A stretch of DNA of 38,633 nt from Deltaproteobacteria bacterium (GCA_027067775.1 JAMOVK010000077.1:1-38633), one strand, 5' to 3'; shown: positions 21,122 through 30,667, counted from the stretch's first letter. Numbers and translations: made by a program. Notes: generated from the sequence alone by a model not told the origin.

Positions 21122-21139
21122 AAGGACTGGGATTAAAAG

Positions 21140-22351
21140 ATGGAAAGGGACATCGAAAAATCATTAGAATTGATAAACCGTGGTGCTGTTGAGGTGATTT
21201 CTCCAGATGAGCTTAAAAAGAAGTTAGAAAAGGCTGTTTCGGACAATCGCCCCTTGAGGGTTAAGGCAGGCTTTGATCCAACTGCTCCGGATCTTCACCT
21301 GGGTCATACTGTATTGATCCAGAAAATGCGTCACTTTCAGGAATTGGGACATCAAGTGATCTTTCTGATAGGCGATTTTACCGGCCTGATCGGTGATCCT
21401 ACAGGCAAGTCTGAGACTCGCCCCCCTTTAACCCCTGAACAGGTCCAGGAAAATGCTGCTACTTACAAAGAACAGATATTCAAGATTCTTGATCCGGAAA
21501 AGACAGAAATAGCATTTAACAGCAAATGGATGCAGAAGATGGCCTCTATAGACATGATACGTCTATGTGCAAAATATACAGTGGCAAGGATGCTCGAACG
21601 AGAGGATTTCAAACAGAGGTTCCAGCAACAGAGGCCCATTGCTATTCATGAGTTTATTTATCCTCTTATACAAGGTTATGATTCTGTGGCATTAAAGGCC
21701 GATGTGGAGCTGGGCGGGACAGATCAAAAATTCAATCTGTTGGTAGGCCGTCATATACAGAAGGAATATGGTCAAGAACCTCAAGTTGTGCTAACCATGC
21801 CTCTTTTAGAAGGCCTCGATGGCGTCAACAAGATGAGCAAATCCCTTGGCAACTACGTAGGTATTACAGAAGAACCCGCATCCATGTTTGGCAAGTTGAT
21901 GTCCATATCAGATGAACTCATGTTTCGTTATTACGAACTTTTGAGCACAAGGTCTTTGGACGAGATCAGTCAGCTTAAGCAGGGAATCGAACAGGGCAAA
22001 TTGCATCCAAAAGATGTAAAGATTCAGCTGGCCTTTGAATTGGTGGCACGTTACCATGGCGAAGATGCAGCTCAAAAGGCTAAAAGCCAGTTTGTAGCCC
22101 AGTTTTCAAGGGGTGAAGTTCCTGAGGACATCCCAGAGTATAGACTGCCAAGCGACTCAGGCGATAAAATCTATTTGCCAAAAGTACTCAAGGAAGCTGG
22201 TTTGGTCCATAGCACATCCGAGGCGAGAAGGCTGATAAAGCAAGGAGCTGTCAGCCTCCAGGGGGAGAAGGTTCGCCAAGAAGAGGTTGACAGGCCTTCT
22301 CATGGAACGGTTTTAAAGGTTGGTAAAAGGCGTTTTTTAAAACTGCTCTAG
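21140..22351 (+). CDS. tyrS: Tyrosyl-tRNA synthetase
   Basis: [36 protein letters not shown] motif, C-terminal S4 domain. Confidence 0.96.
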   Translation: MERDIEKSLELINRGAVEVISPDELKKKLEKAVSDNRPLRVKAGFDPTAPDLHLGHTVLIQKMRHFQELGHQVIFLIGDFTGLIGDPTGKSETRPPLTPEQVQENAATYKEQIFKILDPEKTEIAFNSKWMQKMASIDMIRLCAKYTVARMLEREDFKQRFQQQRPIAIHEFIYPLIQGYDSVALKADVELGGTDQKFNLLVGRHIQKEYGQEPQVVLTMPLLEGLDGVNKMSKSLGNYVGITEEPASMFGKLMSISDELMFRYYELLSTRSLDEISQLKQGIEQGKLHPKDVKIQLAFELVARYHGEDAAQKAKSQFVAQFSRGEVPEDIPEYRLPSDSGDKIYLPKVLKEAGLVHSTSEARRLIKQGAVSLQGEKVRQEEVDRPSHGTVLKVGKRRFLKLL

Positions 22352-22395
22352 GTCTTCATTCAAGGCCTATGGATCTTGCAAAATCGTGACGTAAT

Positions 22396-22812
22396 ATGAA
22401 TACTTGGTTAGGCAACGCTTTGGCAGCCCTGTTGTGTTGGGGTCTGTGGGCATTTTTCCCTAAGCTTTCTCTTGCAAGAATATCCCCGGCCAGTTCGGTT
22501 TTTTTTGAGGCATGCGGTGTCATGGCTACCAGTATAGTTGTGGTAATGCTTCTTGGCCCTGGTATTGACAGGGATTTTGAAGGTGCGTTATTTGCAATCC
22601 TGACCGGTATATTTGGTACGGTTGGTCTTTACTTTTTCTTTTGCGCCGTTAAGACCGGTCCCATTTCCGTTATATCTTCTCTTACCGCCCTTTATCCAGT
22701 GGTAACAGTAGTGTTGGCAATGATAGTGCTTCATGAAAGACTTGCCTTGAGGCAGATTTTTGGAGTGCTGCTGGCCCTGGTTGCAGCTGCCCTCCTGTCT
22801 TCCAAGGCTTAA
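22396..22812 (+). CDS. EamA/DMT family single-domain transporter
   Basis: 138 aa, about four TM segments; CWGLWAFFPKLSL, PISVISSLTALYPVVTVVLAMIVLHERL. Confidence 0.8.
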   Translation: MNTWLGNALAALLCWGLWAFFPKLSLARISPASSVFFEACGVMATSIVVVMLLGPGIDRDFEGALFAILTGIFGTVGLYFFFCAVKTGPISVISSLTALYPVVTVVLAMIVLHERLALRQIFGVLLALVAAALLSSKA

Positions 22813-22923
22813 AAGATTTCCTTGGTCAGGTGTTGGAAAACAATGTCATTTAAACCGTTTTATATTATGGGCCTACTTGAAAAGCGTTTCGATAGTTCAA
22901 AAGATAAAGACCGTCTTGCATAT

Positions 22924-23012
22924 ATGGTGCCGAAGGGGAGATTCGAACTCCCACGGGGATAACCCCCACTAGATCCTGAATCTAGCGCGTCTACCAATTC
23001 CGCCACTTCGGC
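22924..23012 (-). tRNA. tRNA-Leu (anticodon CAG), CCA encoded
   Basis: Minus strand GCCGAAGTGGCGGAATTGGTAGACGCGCTAGATTCAGGATCTAG...GGTTCGAATCTC-type T arm...CTTCGGCACCA; 7-bp acceptor stem, long variable arm, anticodon loop TTCAGGA. Confidence 0.96.
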
Positions 23013-23026
23013 AACTGCAACCGTTT

Positions 23027-23055
23027 ATTAAATAAAGAGGAGTTGCGATTGTCAA
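23027..23055 (-). promoter_or_regulatory. Putative sigma70 promoter of tRNA-Leu
   Basis: Minus strand TTGACA - 17 nt - TTTAAT upstream of the tRNA. Confidence 0.6.
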
Positions 23056-23101
23056 GTGCTCATATTACTGTTTCCAAGACAATTTAACAGGTGATTTTGT
23101 A

Positions 23102-24046
23102 ATGAAAGTATATTCTTCTTTAGAGGAGATCAAGAAACCATTCTATCTGCCAGCCCTTACCATTGGTAACTTTGACGGTGTTCACCTTGGCCATCAGGCA
23201 CTTTTTCGAAAGGTGGTGGAGTTGGCAGATGCCAGAAAAGGAGACAAGGTCGCCTTGACCTTTCATCCTCATCCCATGAAGGTATTGCGGCCTGATAATC
23301 CTCCAAAACTCATATGTACTCTTGAACAAAAAATAGAGCTGATAATGGCATCAGGTATCGAGCACTTAGTCTGCCTGCCTTTTACTCGTCAGTTTGCCAG
23401 TACTCCGGCCAGTCAATTTGTGGAAAAGATCTTGTTCAATACCATAGGTGTTGAAGATCTGGTGGTAGGTTATGATTATGCCTGCGGCAAGGGACGAGAG
23501 GGCGATATTAACTTTTTGAAGAAGATGGGCCAAACGCTGGGTTTTAAAGTTCATGTCATCCCTCCTGTAAAGATTAACGGCATTATTGTAAGTAGCACTG
23601 CCATAAGGGAATTTGTAAAAAAGGGTGACATGAAAATGGTCCGAAAAATGCTGGGGCGGTTTTATCAGATTAGAGGAGTGGTACAAAAAGGTAAAAGGCG
23701 TGGTGGGCCGGTAGTGGGTTTTCCCACTGCTAATCTTGCAATTAATCCAGAGGATCTTTGTCCAAAGCCAGGTGTTTATGCTGTACAGGTGATACATGCT
23801 GACAAGTTGTACAATGGAGTGGTGAATATTGGTTTCAATCCAACCTTTGGGGATGGCCAGCTTGGTGCCGAGGTACACATATTCGATTTTAATAAAGAGA
23901 TTTATGGTCATGAGATAAAAGTGAATATTGTGGAAAGGATAAGGGATGAAAAGAGATTTTCAGGTCCTGCCGAGCTTGCCGCACAGATAAAAAAAGACAT
24001 ACAAAAGGCCAAGGAAATTTTGGATTCTGTGAAAAATGGCAATTAA
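23102..24046 (+). CDS. ribF: Bifunctional riboflavin kinase/FAD synthetase
   Basis: LTIGNFDGVHLGHQALF, TFHPHPMKVL, STAIREFVKKGD, GFPTANL, KPGVYAV, YNGVVNIGFNPTF. Confidence 0.95.
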   Translation: MKVYSSLEEIKKPFYLPALTIGNFDGVHLGHQALFRKVVELADARKGDKVALTFHPHPMKVLRPDNPPKLICTLEQKIELIMASGIEHLVCLPFTRQFASTPASQFVEKILFNTIGVEDLVVGYDYACGKGREGDINFLKKMGQTLGFKVHVIPPVKINGIIVSSTAIREFVKKGDMKMVRKMLGRFYQIRGVVQKGKRRGGPVVGFPTANLAINPEDLCPKPGVYAVQVIHADKLYNGVVNIGFNPTFGDGQLGAEVHIFDFNKEIYGHEIKVNIVERIRDEKRFSGPAELAAQIKKDIQKAKEILDSVKNGN

Positions 24047-24080
24047 AGTCAAAAAAGGGGCTGAATTTTGATTTCAGCTG

Positions 24081-24626
24081 ATGAAGCGTGAGATACGCAA
24101 ATCAATGAAGAACACTCCTGAGAAAAAGAAAACAAAAAATTTTTCGGGAATGCGGTTTTTAATCACTTATTTGCTTCTAATGGGCGGCCTTGCCCTTGCC
24201 CTGAGTCTTGAGGCAGTCAAAAAGATTATAGATATAAACGGGCTTTATACCCGTTTTATAGTAAAGGCTACAGCGTTGGTACTTGAACCACTTGGGCTTG
24301 TAAAAGGGATACAGGGCTCTGTTATTCATCTCAGAGGAATATCTTTGGATGTCAAATTCGGATGTAACGGGCTTGAAGCTTTCCTTATTTATATGGTGGC
24401 AATTCTTGCCTTCCCTGCCCCATGGAAGACCAGAGTGATGGGAATTGCATGGGGGTTTGTTATCATCCAACTTTTCAACATATTAAGGATAGCAGCGCTT
24501 GGTTATTGCGGGGTACATTTTGCCCATTTTTTTCATGTGTTTCATATTTACATAGCCCAGGGCATCATGATTGCCGTTGCCTTTGTACTTTTCCTTTTTT
24601 GGCTTGACCGTGCAGTTAAAGAATAG
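24081..24626 (+). CDS. Exosortase H-like protein (archaeosortase/exosortase family)
   Basis: FGCNGLEAFLIYMVAILAFPAPWKTRVMGIAWGFVIIQLFNILRIAALG: catalytic Cys, Arg and downstream His arrangement of exosortases; most like XrtH. Confidence 0.85.
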   Translation: MKREIRKSMKNTPEKKKTKNFSGMRFLITYLLLMGGLALALSLEAVKKIIDINGLYTRFIVKATALVLEPLGLVKGIQGSVIHLRGISLDVKFGCNGLEAFLIYMVAILAFPAPWKTRVMGIAWGFVIIQLFNILRIAALGYCGVHFAHFFHVFHIYIAQGIMIAVAFVLFLFWLDRAVKE

Positions 24627-25212
24627 GTTAGTACTGGCAATTTTGGCCTTTTTGGCCACCTATGTTTTGATGGTTTTTTTGTGGCTTTACTTAAAGGCCT
24701 TTTATGGGGCTGTGGTAACAAATGTTGCTGCACACCTGGCTGCCCTCGTTACTGGCAGTCTGGTTGACAGTATCAGCATATATGATGAGAAGGCAGTCTG
24801 TAATTTTTTATACCAGGCACTGACTGTAAGAGGACCGGCCAATCTGCATTTTGATGCCGTCCTGCATGTCTCCCAGTATTCTTACAATGTGCCACTTACT
24901 GTTGCCATCGTAGCAAGCCTTCTGCCGCTTATAAAATGGAGGATACGTTTTGTTGTAGAAGCCCTGTTTTTGGTCTTCTTTATCCATCTTCTGTATGTCT
25001 TTTTTTACTGCGTTCTTCAGATCTACTATGCCTTGGTTAGTGCGGGGATCAAGCGTCCTTGGAAGCCGGAGCAGTTTTTCTGGGAATTTTCCTGGACCTT
25101 TATAAACGCCATGGTGATCAGGTTTGAGCCTTTTCTTATAGGTGTGTTTTTATGGTTTAGAAGTAGTGTAAAAACATGTTCAGGCCTGAAAAAGAAAAAA
25201 CAAGAAGATTAA
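24571..25212 (+). CDS. Exosortase H-associated membrane protein (start may be downstream, near 24616)
   Basis: Polytopic membrane protein immediately following and overlapping the exosortase gene; matches the known partner arrangement of XrtH loci. Confidence 0.65.
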   Translation: MPLPLYFSFFGLTVQLKNRLVLAILAFLATYVLMVFLWLYLKAFYGAVVTNVAAHLAALVTGSLVDSISIYDEKAVCNFLYQALTVRGPANLHFDAVLHVSQYSYNVPLTVAIVASLLPLIKWRIRFVVEALFLVFFIHLLYVFFYCVLQIYYALVSAGIKRPWKPEQFFWEFSWTFINAMVIRFEPFLIGVFLWFRSSVKTCSGLKKKKQED

Positions 25213-25228
25213 AACCAGGTCAGATCAT

Positions 25229-25253
25229 AAAAAAAGGCCCCTGCAGTGGGGCC
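25229..25253 (-). terminator. Rho-independent terminator of the ferredoxin gene
   Basis: GGCCCC-TGCAGT-GGGGCC preceded on plus by a run of A, giving U7 on the minus transcript. Confidence 0.85.
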
Positions 25254-25278
25254 CTGAGCCTTTCGAAATTGCATGGCC

Positions 25279-25464
25279 TTAGACTTCTTCTACAGTAATT
25301 GCACCTACAGGGCAAACCTCAACACAGGTCTCGCAACCAAGACAGTCATCAGGCCTGGCTATAACCGGCTTATCATCCTCGAAATCATAAACTTCTGCAG
25401 GACAGGCGTTTACGCATTCCTCATCGCCCTGGCACTTGTCATAATCGATAGTGATCTGAAACAT
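25279..25464 (-). CDS. 2[4Fe-4S]-type ferredoxin with Asp at the second ligand position of motif I
   Basis: CQGDEECVNACP (CxxDxxCxxxCP) and CLGCETCVEVCP; 61 aa; own terminator and RBS. Confidence 0.93.
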   Translation of the reverse strand: MFQITIDYDKCQGDEECVNACPAEVYDFEDDKPVIARPDDCLGCETCVEVCPVGAITVEEV

Positions 25465-25614
25465 GGCTTCCTCCTTTATTTTTTAATTTACGGGAGCAGG
25501 TCCCTAGTTCTTCACCAATTCAATATTTCGACAGAACTCATATAGACTATAGTCAAAGGCATTGTCAAGCCTATTTTCGCTTTTTGCTCAAAATCTCACA
25601 TGCTATCTTTAGCA

Positions 25615-27042
25615 TTAATTTCCAGCTCTTTTGCCCTCTGCTACTTTATTAAGGAACACTTTTGGCCACTCTTTTTGCCCAAGGGCATGGATATGGGTAT
25701 AGGTTGAAAACGTATTACGATACACAAATCCTTCGCTTTCTCCATCAAATCCAGTACCTCGAAGTACCTTGCAAGAGAACCCGCCTTTTCCTGTCTTCTT
25801 ATTCAAAACAGGTTTTGAATAGTGAAATTCATGGCCTTTTATTACTGCTCCCTTGTCGTAAAAAGGAGAATCTGAGTCGAATTTTAAGACTGTGTATCCA
25901 TGGCCAGCGGGTTTGCGTTTCATTTCAAAACAAAAAGGTGTGGCACCCACCATCTGATACCGTTTTTTTTCCCAGTCAATAGACTGGCCAAGATACATGA
26001 GTCCGCCGCATTCGGCATAGACCGGAAGGCCGTTTTGGATTTGTGTGAGCAGACTTTTTCTAAAGGACTCGTTTGCCATGAGGGCTTCTGCCTGGGTCTC
26101 TGGAAAACCTCCTCCAATATACAGGCCGTCTATTGGGGGAATAGAAGAGTCGGTCAACGCATTTAAAAATATGAGTTGGGCACCAAGAAGCTCGAGTGCT
26201 TCGAGATTTTCCGGATAATAAAATTGAAAGGCGCTATCCTTTATTATGCCAATTTTTAGGCCCTGATAGATACCCGGGTTTATGTTCAAAAGCTTCTCAA
26301 CGCTAGATATGCTTTTTGAGTGGGTTTTGTTTCTTGTCCCGAGACGGACTATGCGTTCAAGATCAACATGTTTTTCCGCAAGCTTGGCAAGTTCGTCAAC
26401 TGCCTCTGAGGGGGCAGAAAATTCGTCTGCAGGTGTTAGCCCCAGATGTCTCATGGGCAAAGGGTCCTTTTTGAGACGAGGGAAAAAACCCAAGACCGGC
26501 AGGTCTGTATAGGCTTCCACAGCTTCTGTAACTATCTTTCTGTGTCTTGGGCCTGAGATCCGGTTAAGTATTACTCCAATAAAATCTAGGCTGGGGTCAA
26601 ACCTCATGCAGCCCAGGACCGTGGCAGCTACTGTCCTGGTGGATTTGGTGCAGTCTACCACTAGAAGCACAGGACTATTTAACATTTTTGAAAGCTTTGC
26701 AGTGCTTGCCGAACCTTTGATATCCATTCCATCAAAAAGTCCCCGGTTACCTTCTACTATGGCGACATCTGCTTTTTTGGCCCTCAAGTTAAAAGACGCC
26801 CGTATGGTGGACTCATTCATTAAAAAAGGGTCAAGATTGTAACATTTGTTTCCAGATGCAGCTGCCAGCCAGGCTGCATCGATATAGTCAGGCCCTTTTT
26901 TAAAGCTGGTAATGTTCAATCCCCTGTTTTTCAGGGCGCGTGTTATGGAAAGACTCGCAATAGTTTTGCCAGAACCACCACTTAAGGCAGCAATAGTGAA
27001 GGTGGCCAATTTTTTATCTTTATTTTCTACGTTTTTCCTCAT
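25615..27042 (-). CDS. Cobyrinate a,c-diamide synthase-like glutamine amidotransferase, probable DsrN (siroheme amidation)
   Basis: FTIAALSGGSGKTIASLSITRALK, FKKGPDYIDAAW, EGNRGLFDG, YAECGGLMYLG, GYTVLK, GHEFHYS; near dsrMKJOP. Confidence 0.85.
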   Translation of the reverse strand: MRKNVENKDKKLATFTIAALSGGSGKTIASLSITRALKNRGLNITSFKKGPDYIDAAWLAAASGNKCYNLDPFLMNESTIRASFNLRAKKADVAIVEGNRGLFDGMDIKGSASTAKLSKMLNSPVLLVVDCTKSTRTVAATVLGCMRFDPSLDFIGVILNRISGPRHRKIVTEAVEAYTDLPVLGFFPRLKKDPLPMRHLGLTPADEFSAPSEAVDELAKLAEKHVDLERIVRLGTRNKTHSKSISSVEKLLNINPGIYQGLKIGIIKDSAFQFYYPENLEALELLGAQLIFLNALTDSSIPPIDGLYIGGGFPETQAEALMANESFRKSLLTQIQNGLPVYAECGGLMYLGQSIDWEKKRYQMVGATPFCFEMKRKPAGHGYTVLKFDSDSPFYDKGAVIKGHEFHYSKPVLNKKTGKGGFSCKVLRGTGFDGESEGFVYRNTFSTYTHIHALGQKEWPKVFLNKVAEGKRAGN

Positions 27043-27064
27043 GCTTGCTCGCTTTTGCCTCAGG

Positions 27065-28801
27065 TCAACAGGCCTGGTTCATTTCTTTTATTTGTTTTTC
27101 AATTTTCAGACATAGCTGTCTGTTTCCAAGGGTTTTTGCACAATTTAGGGCGTACTGGAGATTTTGAAGCGATGGCCTTCCTTTTGTAAAAAAGTGGATG
27201 GCCTCTTTAAGTTTGCCTAGATTCATGTAACTGACACCGATACAGCCGCACAGTTGTTCAGAGTGAGGAAAGTGTCTAAGGCCTTTTTGAATAATCTGGA
27301 TTGCCTCGAGATGCTCTCCCTTTTTTTGATACATTATTGCAAGACCGAGAAAGGCCCTGTGATCTGGAAACATTGTTAATGCCCTTTGAAAGAGTTTGAT
27401 AGCAGTTTCAGACTTGTTGGGAATCTGGCGTATCCTTGAATAGTCGCCAAAAGCAAAGGTCATGCCAAGTCTTGAAAGAAAGGCTGCATGGTACGGGGCT
27501 AGCTCGGGAGTGTTTTTTAGTTCCAAATTCATGGCAAAACTTGGCAGGCTGGAGTAAAAGGCTTTTCTCAGCGTCTTGCCATATTTTAATATCTTTTTTT
27601 GGTCGATTTTCGGGTCGGTTTCAAAGTACATGATGTCTTCTATTTTTTTGAGCCAGATGTCATCATCTTTTCCAAAGCGTTTTTTGAAGTCATCGTAAAG
27701 TCTTGTTCCTGGAAAGATGTCTAAAATATAAAATATGGCCCCTAAGGGACCTATCTTTTTTATCAGTTTTACCGATTCGTTTATGGTTTCCTTGTTTTCT
27801 CCAGGGCTTCCATAAATAAAATAGGCTCTAGGCATTATGCCGTAAGACTTTGTTAGCCTAAAAGCCCTGTGGATCTCCTTGTCTGTTATATTTTTGTTCA
27901 GAATCTTTCTAATCCTGGCTGAACCGCTTTCCACTCCATAACTGATTTGTATGCAGCCTGCCCTTCTCATCCAGTAAAGTATTTCTTCATCCACTATGTT
28001 AACTCTCGAGATGGCAGCCCATTCAATTGACAGATTTGCGTCTATGATCCCTTTGCAGATGGAGATAACCCTGTCTTTTTTTAGGGTAAAGGTGTCATCT
28101 GAAACAAAGAAGAAATTTTGCCCCTGTTTGTTTAGCCTTGCAAGTTGTGTAACAAAGTAGTTGCTGCTGTGAAAACGGACGGTTCTCCGCCAGATTTTTG
28201 GTGAGCCGCAAAAGGCACAGTTCCAGGGGCAGCCTCTTGATGAGATTACGTGCTGGAAGGAAAAATGCAGAGACGGATCAGGTAGGGTGTCAAGGTCCTG
28301 GATAAAGGGTCTTTCGGCCGTTTTTTGAGGCACTCCATGGCGCCTGAATGCAAGTCCGGCAATGGATTCAAGGTCTGAAAATCCTTTTGTTTCAATTGTC
28401 TGAACGAGTTCGGCCATGGTGTTTTCGCCTTCACCCATAACAATGGCGTCTATTTCCTGAAAGTTGGCCAAAAGATGTTGCCAGACAAAGGTGGCACCAG
28501 GTCCTCCAAAGATGACCGGCCTTTCAGGGCATATCTTTTTTGACAACCTGGCTATGTCTATTCCGCCCCATCTGTTTGCATGCAGTATAGAAATAGCCAC
28601 AATGTCTGGAGACAGCCGTCTAAGCTCCTGTTCCATGAGTCCTTGTTGATTTTGCATTGAAGACCAGTTGAGTATGGTACAGTCATGTCCAAGCTGGATA
28701 AGGGTAGAGGCAAGGTAATAAAGACCTATTGGTGGAATGCGGACATCATGATCCTGGATTCGGGGATCCAAACAATAGGGATTTACAAACACTATTTTCA
28801 C
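27065..28801 (-). CDS. B12-binding domain radical SAM protein with C-terminal TPR repeats
   Basis: N-terminal B12-binding-type domain (VRIPPIGLYYLASTLIQLGHD), CPWNCAFC cluster, C-terminal TPR-like repeats. Confidence 0.85.
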   Translation of the reverse strand: MKIVFVNPYCLDPRIQDHDVRIPPIGLYYLASTLIQLGHDCTILNWSSMQNQQGLMEQELRRLSPDIVAISILHANRWGGIDIARLSKKICPERPVIFGGPGATFVWQHLLANFQEIDAIVMGEGENTMAELVQTIETKGFSDLESIAGLAFRRHGVPQKTAERPFIQDLDTLPDPSLHFSFQHVISSRGCPWNCAFCGSPKIWRRTVRFHSSNYFVTQLARLNKQGQNFFFVSDDTFTLKKDRVISICKGIIDANLSIEWAAISRVNIVDEEILYWMRRAGCIQISYGVESGSARIRKILNKNITDKEIHRAFRLTKSYGIMPRAYFIYGSPGENKETINESVKLIKKIGPLGAIFYILDIFPGTRLYDDFKKRFGKDDDIWLKKIEDIMYFETDPKIDQKKILKYGKTLRKAFYSSLPSFAMNLELKNTPELAPYHAAFLSRLGMTFAFGDYSRIRQIPNKSETAIKLFQRALTMFPDHRAFLGLAIMYQKKGEHLEAIQIIQKGLRHFPHSEQLCGCIGVSYMNLGKLKEAIHFFTKGRPSLQNLQYALNCAKTLGNRQLCLKIEKQIKEMNQAC

Positions 28802-28928
28802 GCTTTATCCTCTTCCTTTTGAGACGCAAATGAAAAATTTTTCATGCTAGATCACATTCACAGTACGTCCAACTGCCTGGTTTTTCAAGATGAATTCCAA
28901 GTTGTCACAATGCGTTTGAATTAGTGAC

Positions 28929-28957
28929 TTGACACACAAGCTCTTTTTGTCTATAGA
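28929..28957 (+). promoter_or_regulatory. Putative sigma70 promoter of the dsrMKJOP operon
   Basis: TTGACA (28929-28934), 17-nt spacer, TATAGA (28952-28957). Confidence 0.6.
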
Positions 28958-29062
28958 TAGAAACTGTCGGCTGAATGGCCATTCATTAGATATTTATTGT
29001 CCGCTGGGGAGAAAGGCAAGAGGGTATACTTACCCTAGAATCTCTTTTCAAAGGAGGCATCT

Positions 29063-29638
29063 GTGGGGAGAAATTTGCATAAAGGGCTTAGGGAGATTCT
29101 GGTGCATAAAAAGGGCCCGATAGTTGAAAAGTGGAGGGAGCTGATCCACAAATCCTATCCCCCTGAAACGGCACAGTTCCTGAAAAGAGAAAAAGACAGA
29201 TTCTCAAATCCCATTGGCTCATCTATAGAAGATAGCATCTGGCCTCTTTTTGACCAGCTCATAGGAGAGGCTGATCCATCCACAACCAAAAAGCTCCTGG
29301 ACAACTTGGTAAGGGTAAGGGCAGTGCAGGACTTCACTCCTGCAAGTGCGGTACAGATAATTTTTGCTCTCAAGCAGATTGTCAGGAAAGAGGTACTACC
29401 TGCAGCTCAAAAAAAAGGCCTCTTAAGGGAGTACCTTGAATTTGAGTCGGAGATCGACAGGTTTGGACTCTTGGCTTTTGATGTCTTTATGGAGTGTCGC
29501 GAAAGGGTTTGGGAGATCAAGAGAAACGATCTTTTGAAGAGACCATATCTGCTGGCAGGTGGTATGTGTCCTTCCTATATGATGAAACGTGGCATCAAGC
29601 ACCTTGAAAAATTGAAAAAAGAGATAACCCAACATTAA
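29063..29638 (+). CDS. RsbRD N-terminal domain-like protein upstream of dsrM
   Basis: GTG start 7 nt after AAGGAGG; helical protein (LVHKKGPIVEKWRELIHKSYPPETAQFL) of the type preceding dsrM in sulfate reducers. Confidence 0.7.
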   Translation: MGRNLHKGLREILVHKKGPIVEKWRELIHKSYPPETAQFLKREKDRFSNPIGSSIEDSIWPLFDQLIGEADPSTTKKLLDNLVRVRAVQDFTPASAVQIIFALKQIVRKEVLPAAQKKGLLREYLEFESEIDRFGLLAFDVFMECRERVWEIKRNDLLKRPYLLAGGMCPSYMMKRGIKHLEKLKKEITQH

Positions 29639-29653
29639 TTTAGAGGAGTAGGT

Positions 29654-30649
29654 ATGGCAGCGCGTATATTGTTTCCACTAGCAGTAGTCTTGGCAATTGT
29701 GGCAGTGGCTCTTATAGGAGGGTCCATTCCCTTCTTGCAGCCCTTGTTTAGCGTGGCCCTGCTCTACGTTACCTTTGCCATTTTTATTTTTGGCTTTATG
29801 GCAAAGGTAATCAACTGGGCTAGGTCACCGGTGCCTTTTCGTATTCCTACCACGGCAGGTCAAGAGTACTCATTGCCATGGATCAAGTGGTCTAAGATAG
29901 AAAACCCCAGTACAACCGGTGGCGTCCTTATGAGAATGTTTTTTGAGGTGTTTCTCTTCCGTTCCCTCTTTAGAAACATGAGGACAGATCTACGTTCCGG
30001 TTGGCTTATCCACTCTCCAACCAAGTGGCTATGGTTGCTGGCTTTGGGTTTTCATTATTCATTCCTTATTATTGCTTTGCGGCACTTGCGTCTGTTTGTG
30101 CATCCCATTCCTGGTTTTGTGGAAACTCTGGATGCAGTTGACGGGATGTTCCAAATAGGTATTCCTCCGCTTTATCTTACTGATATAACCATTTTGCTGG
30201 CAGTATCCGGACTGCTTATTAGAAGACTTTTTCTGCCGAAGGTAAGGTTTATATCTCTTGCCGCAGACTATTTTCCACTTTTTCTAATATTGGCAATTGT
30301 GATAAGTGGACTTCTAATGAGGTTTGTCTTTAGGGTGGATATAACCGCAGTAAAGGCATTGGCTACAGGTATAGCAAGTTTCCATCCTGTAGTTCCCGAT
30401 GGAATAGGTGCCATCTTTTTTGTCCATCTAGCATTGGTATGCACTCTTATTGCATATTTCCCCTTTAGTAAGCTCATGCACATGGGTGGTGTTTTTATGA
30501 GTCCTACAAGGAACCTGGCCAATATTAGCAGAATGATTTATCACGAGAATCCTTGGAGACAACCGCCCAAGTTTCATTCTTATGAAGAGTATGAAGACAT
30601 GTACAGAGAGTATATGAAAGAAGCTGGACTACCACTTGAGAGAGAATAA
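29654..30649 (+). CDS. dsrM: Sulfite reduction-associated complex protein DsrM (heme b membrane subunit)
   Basis: NarI-like membrane protein KVINWARSPVPFRIPTTAGQEYSLPWIK, FHYSFLIIALRHLRLF; followed by dsrKJOP. Confidence 0.95.
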   Translation: MAARILFPLAVVLAIVAVALIGGSIPFLQPLFSVALLYVTFAIFIFGFMAKVINWARSPVPFRIPTTAGQEYSLPWIKWSKIENPSTTGGVLMRMFFEVFLFRSLFRNMRTDLRSGWLIHSPTKWLWLLALGFHYSFLIIALRHLRLFVHPIPGFVETLDAVDGMFQIGIPPLYLTDITILLAVSGLLIRRLFLPKVRFISLAADYFPLFLILAIVISGLLMRFVFRVDITAVKALATGIASFHPVVPDGIGAIFFVHLALVCTLIAYFPFSKLMHMGGVFMSPTRNLANISRMIYHENPWRQPPKFHSYEEYEDMYREYMKEAGLPLERE

Positions 30650-30667
30650 GTAAAAGGGAAAGGTATC

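Noticed and set aside
22760-22972. Plus-strand 70 aa ORF
   Set aside because: Overlaps the end of the EamA gene and runs into the antisense of tRNA-Leu.
25273-25545. Plus-strand 90 aa ORF
   Set aside because: Antisense to the ferredoxin, which has clear cluster motifs.
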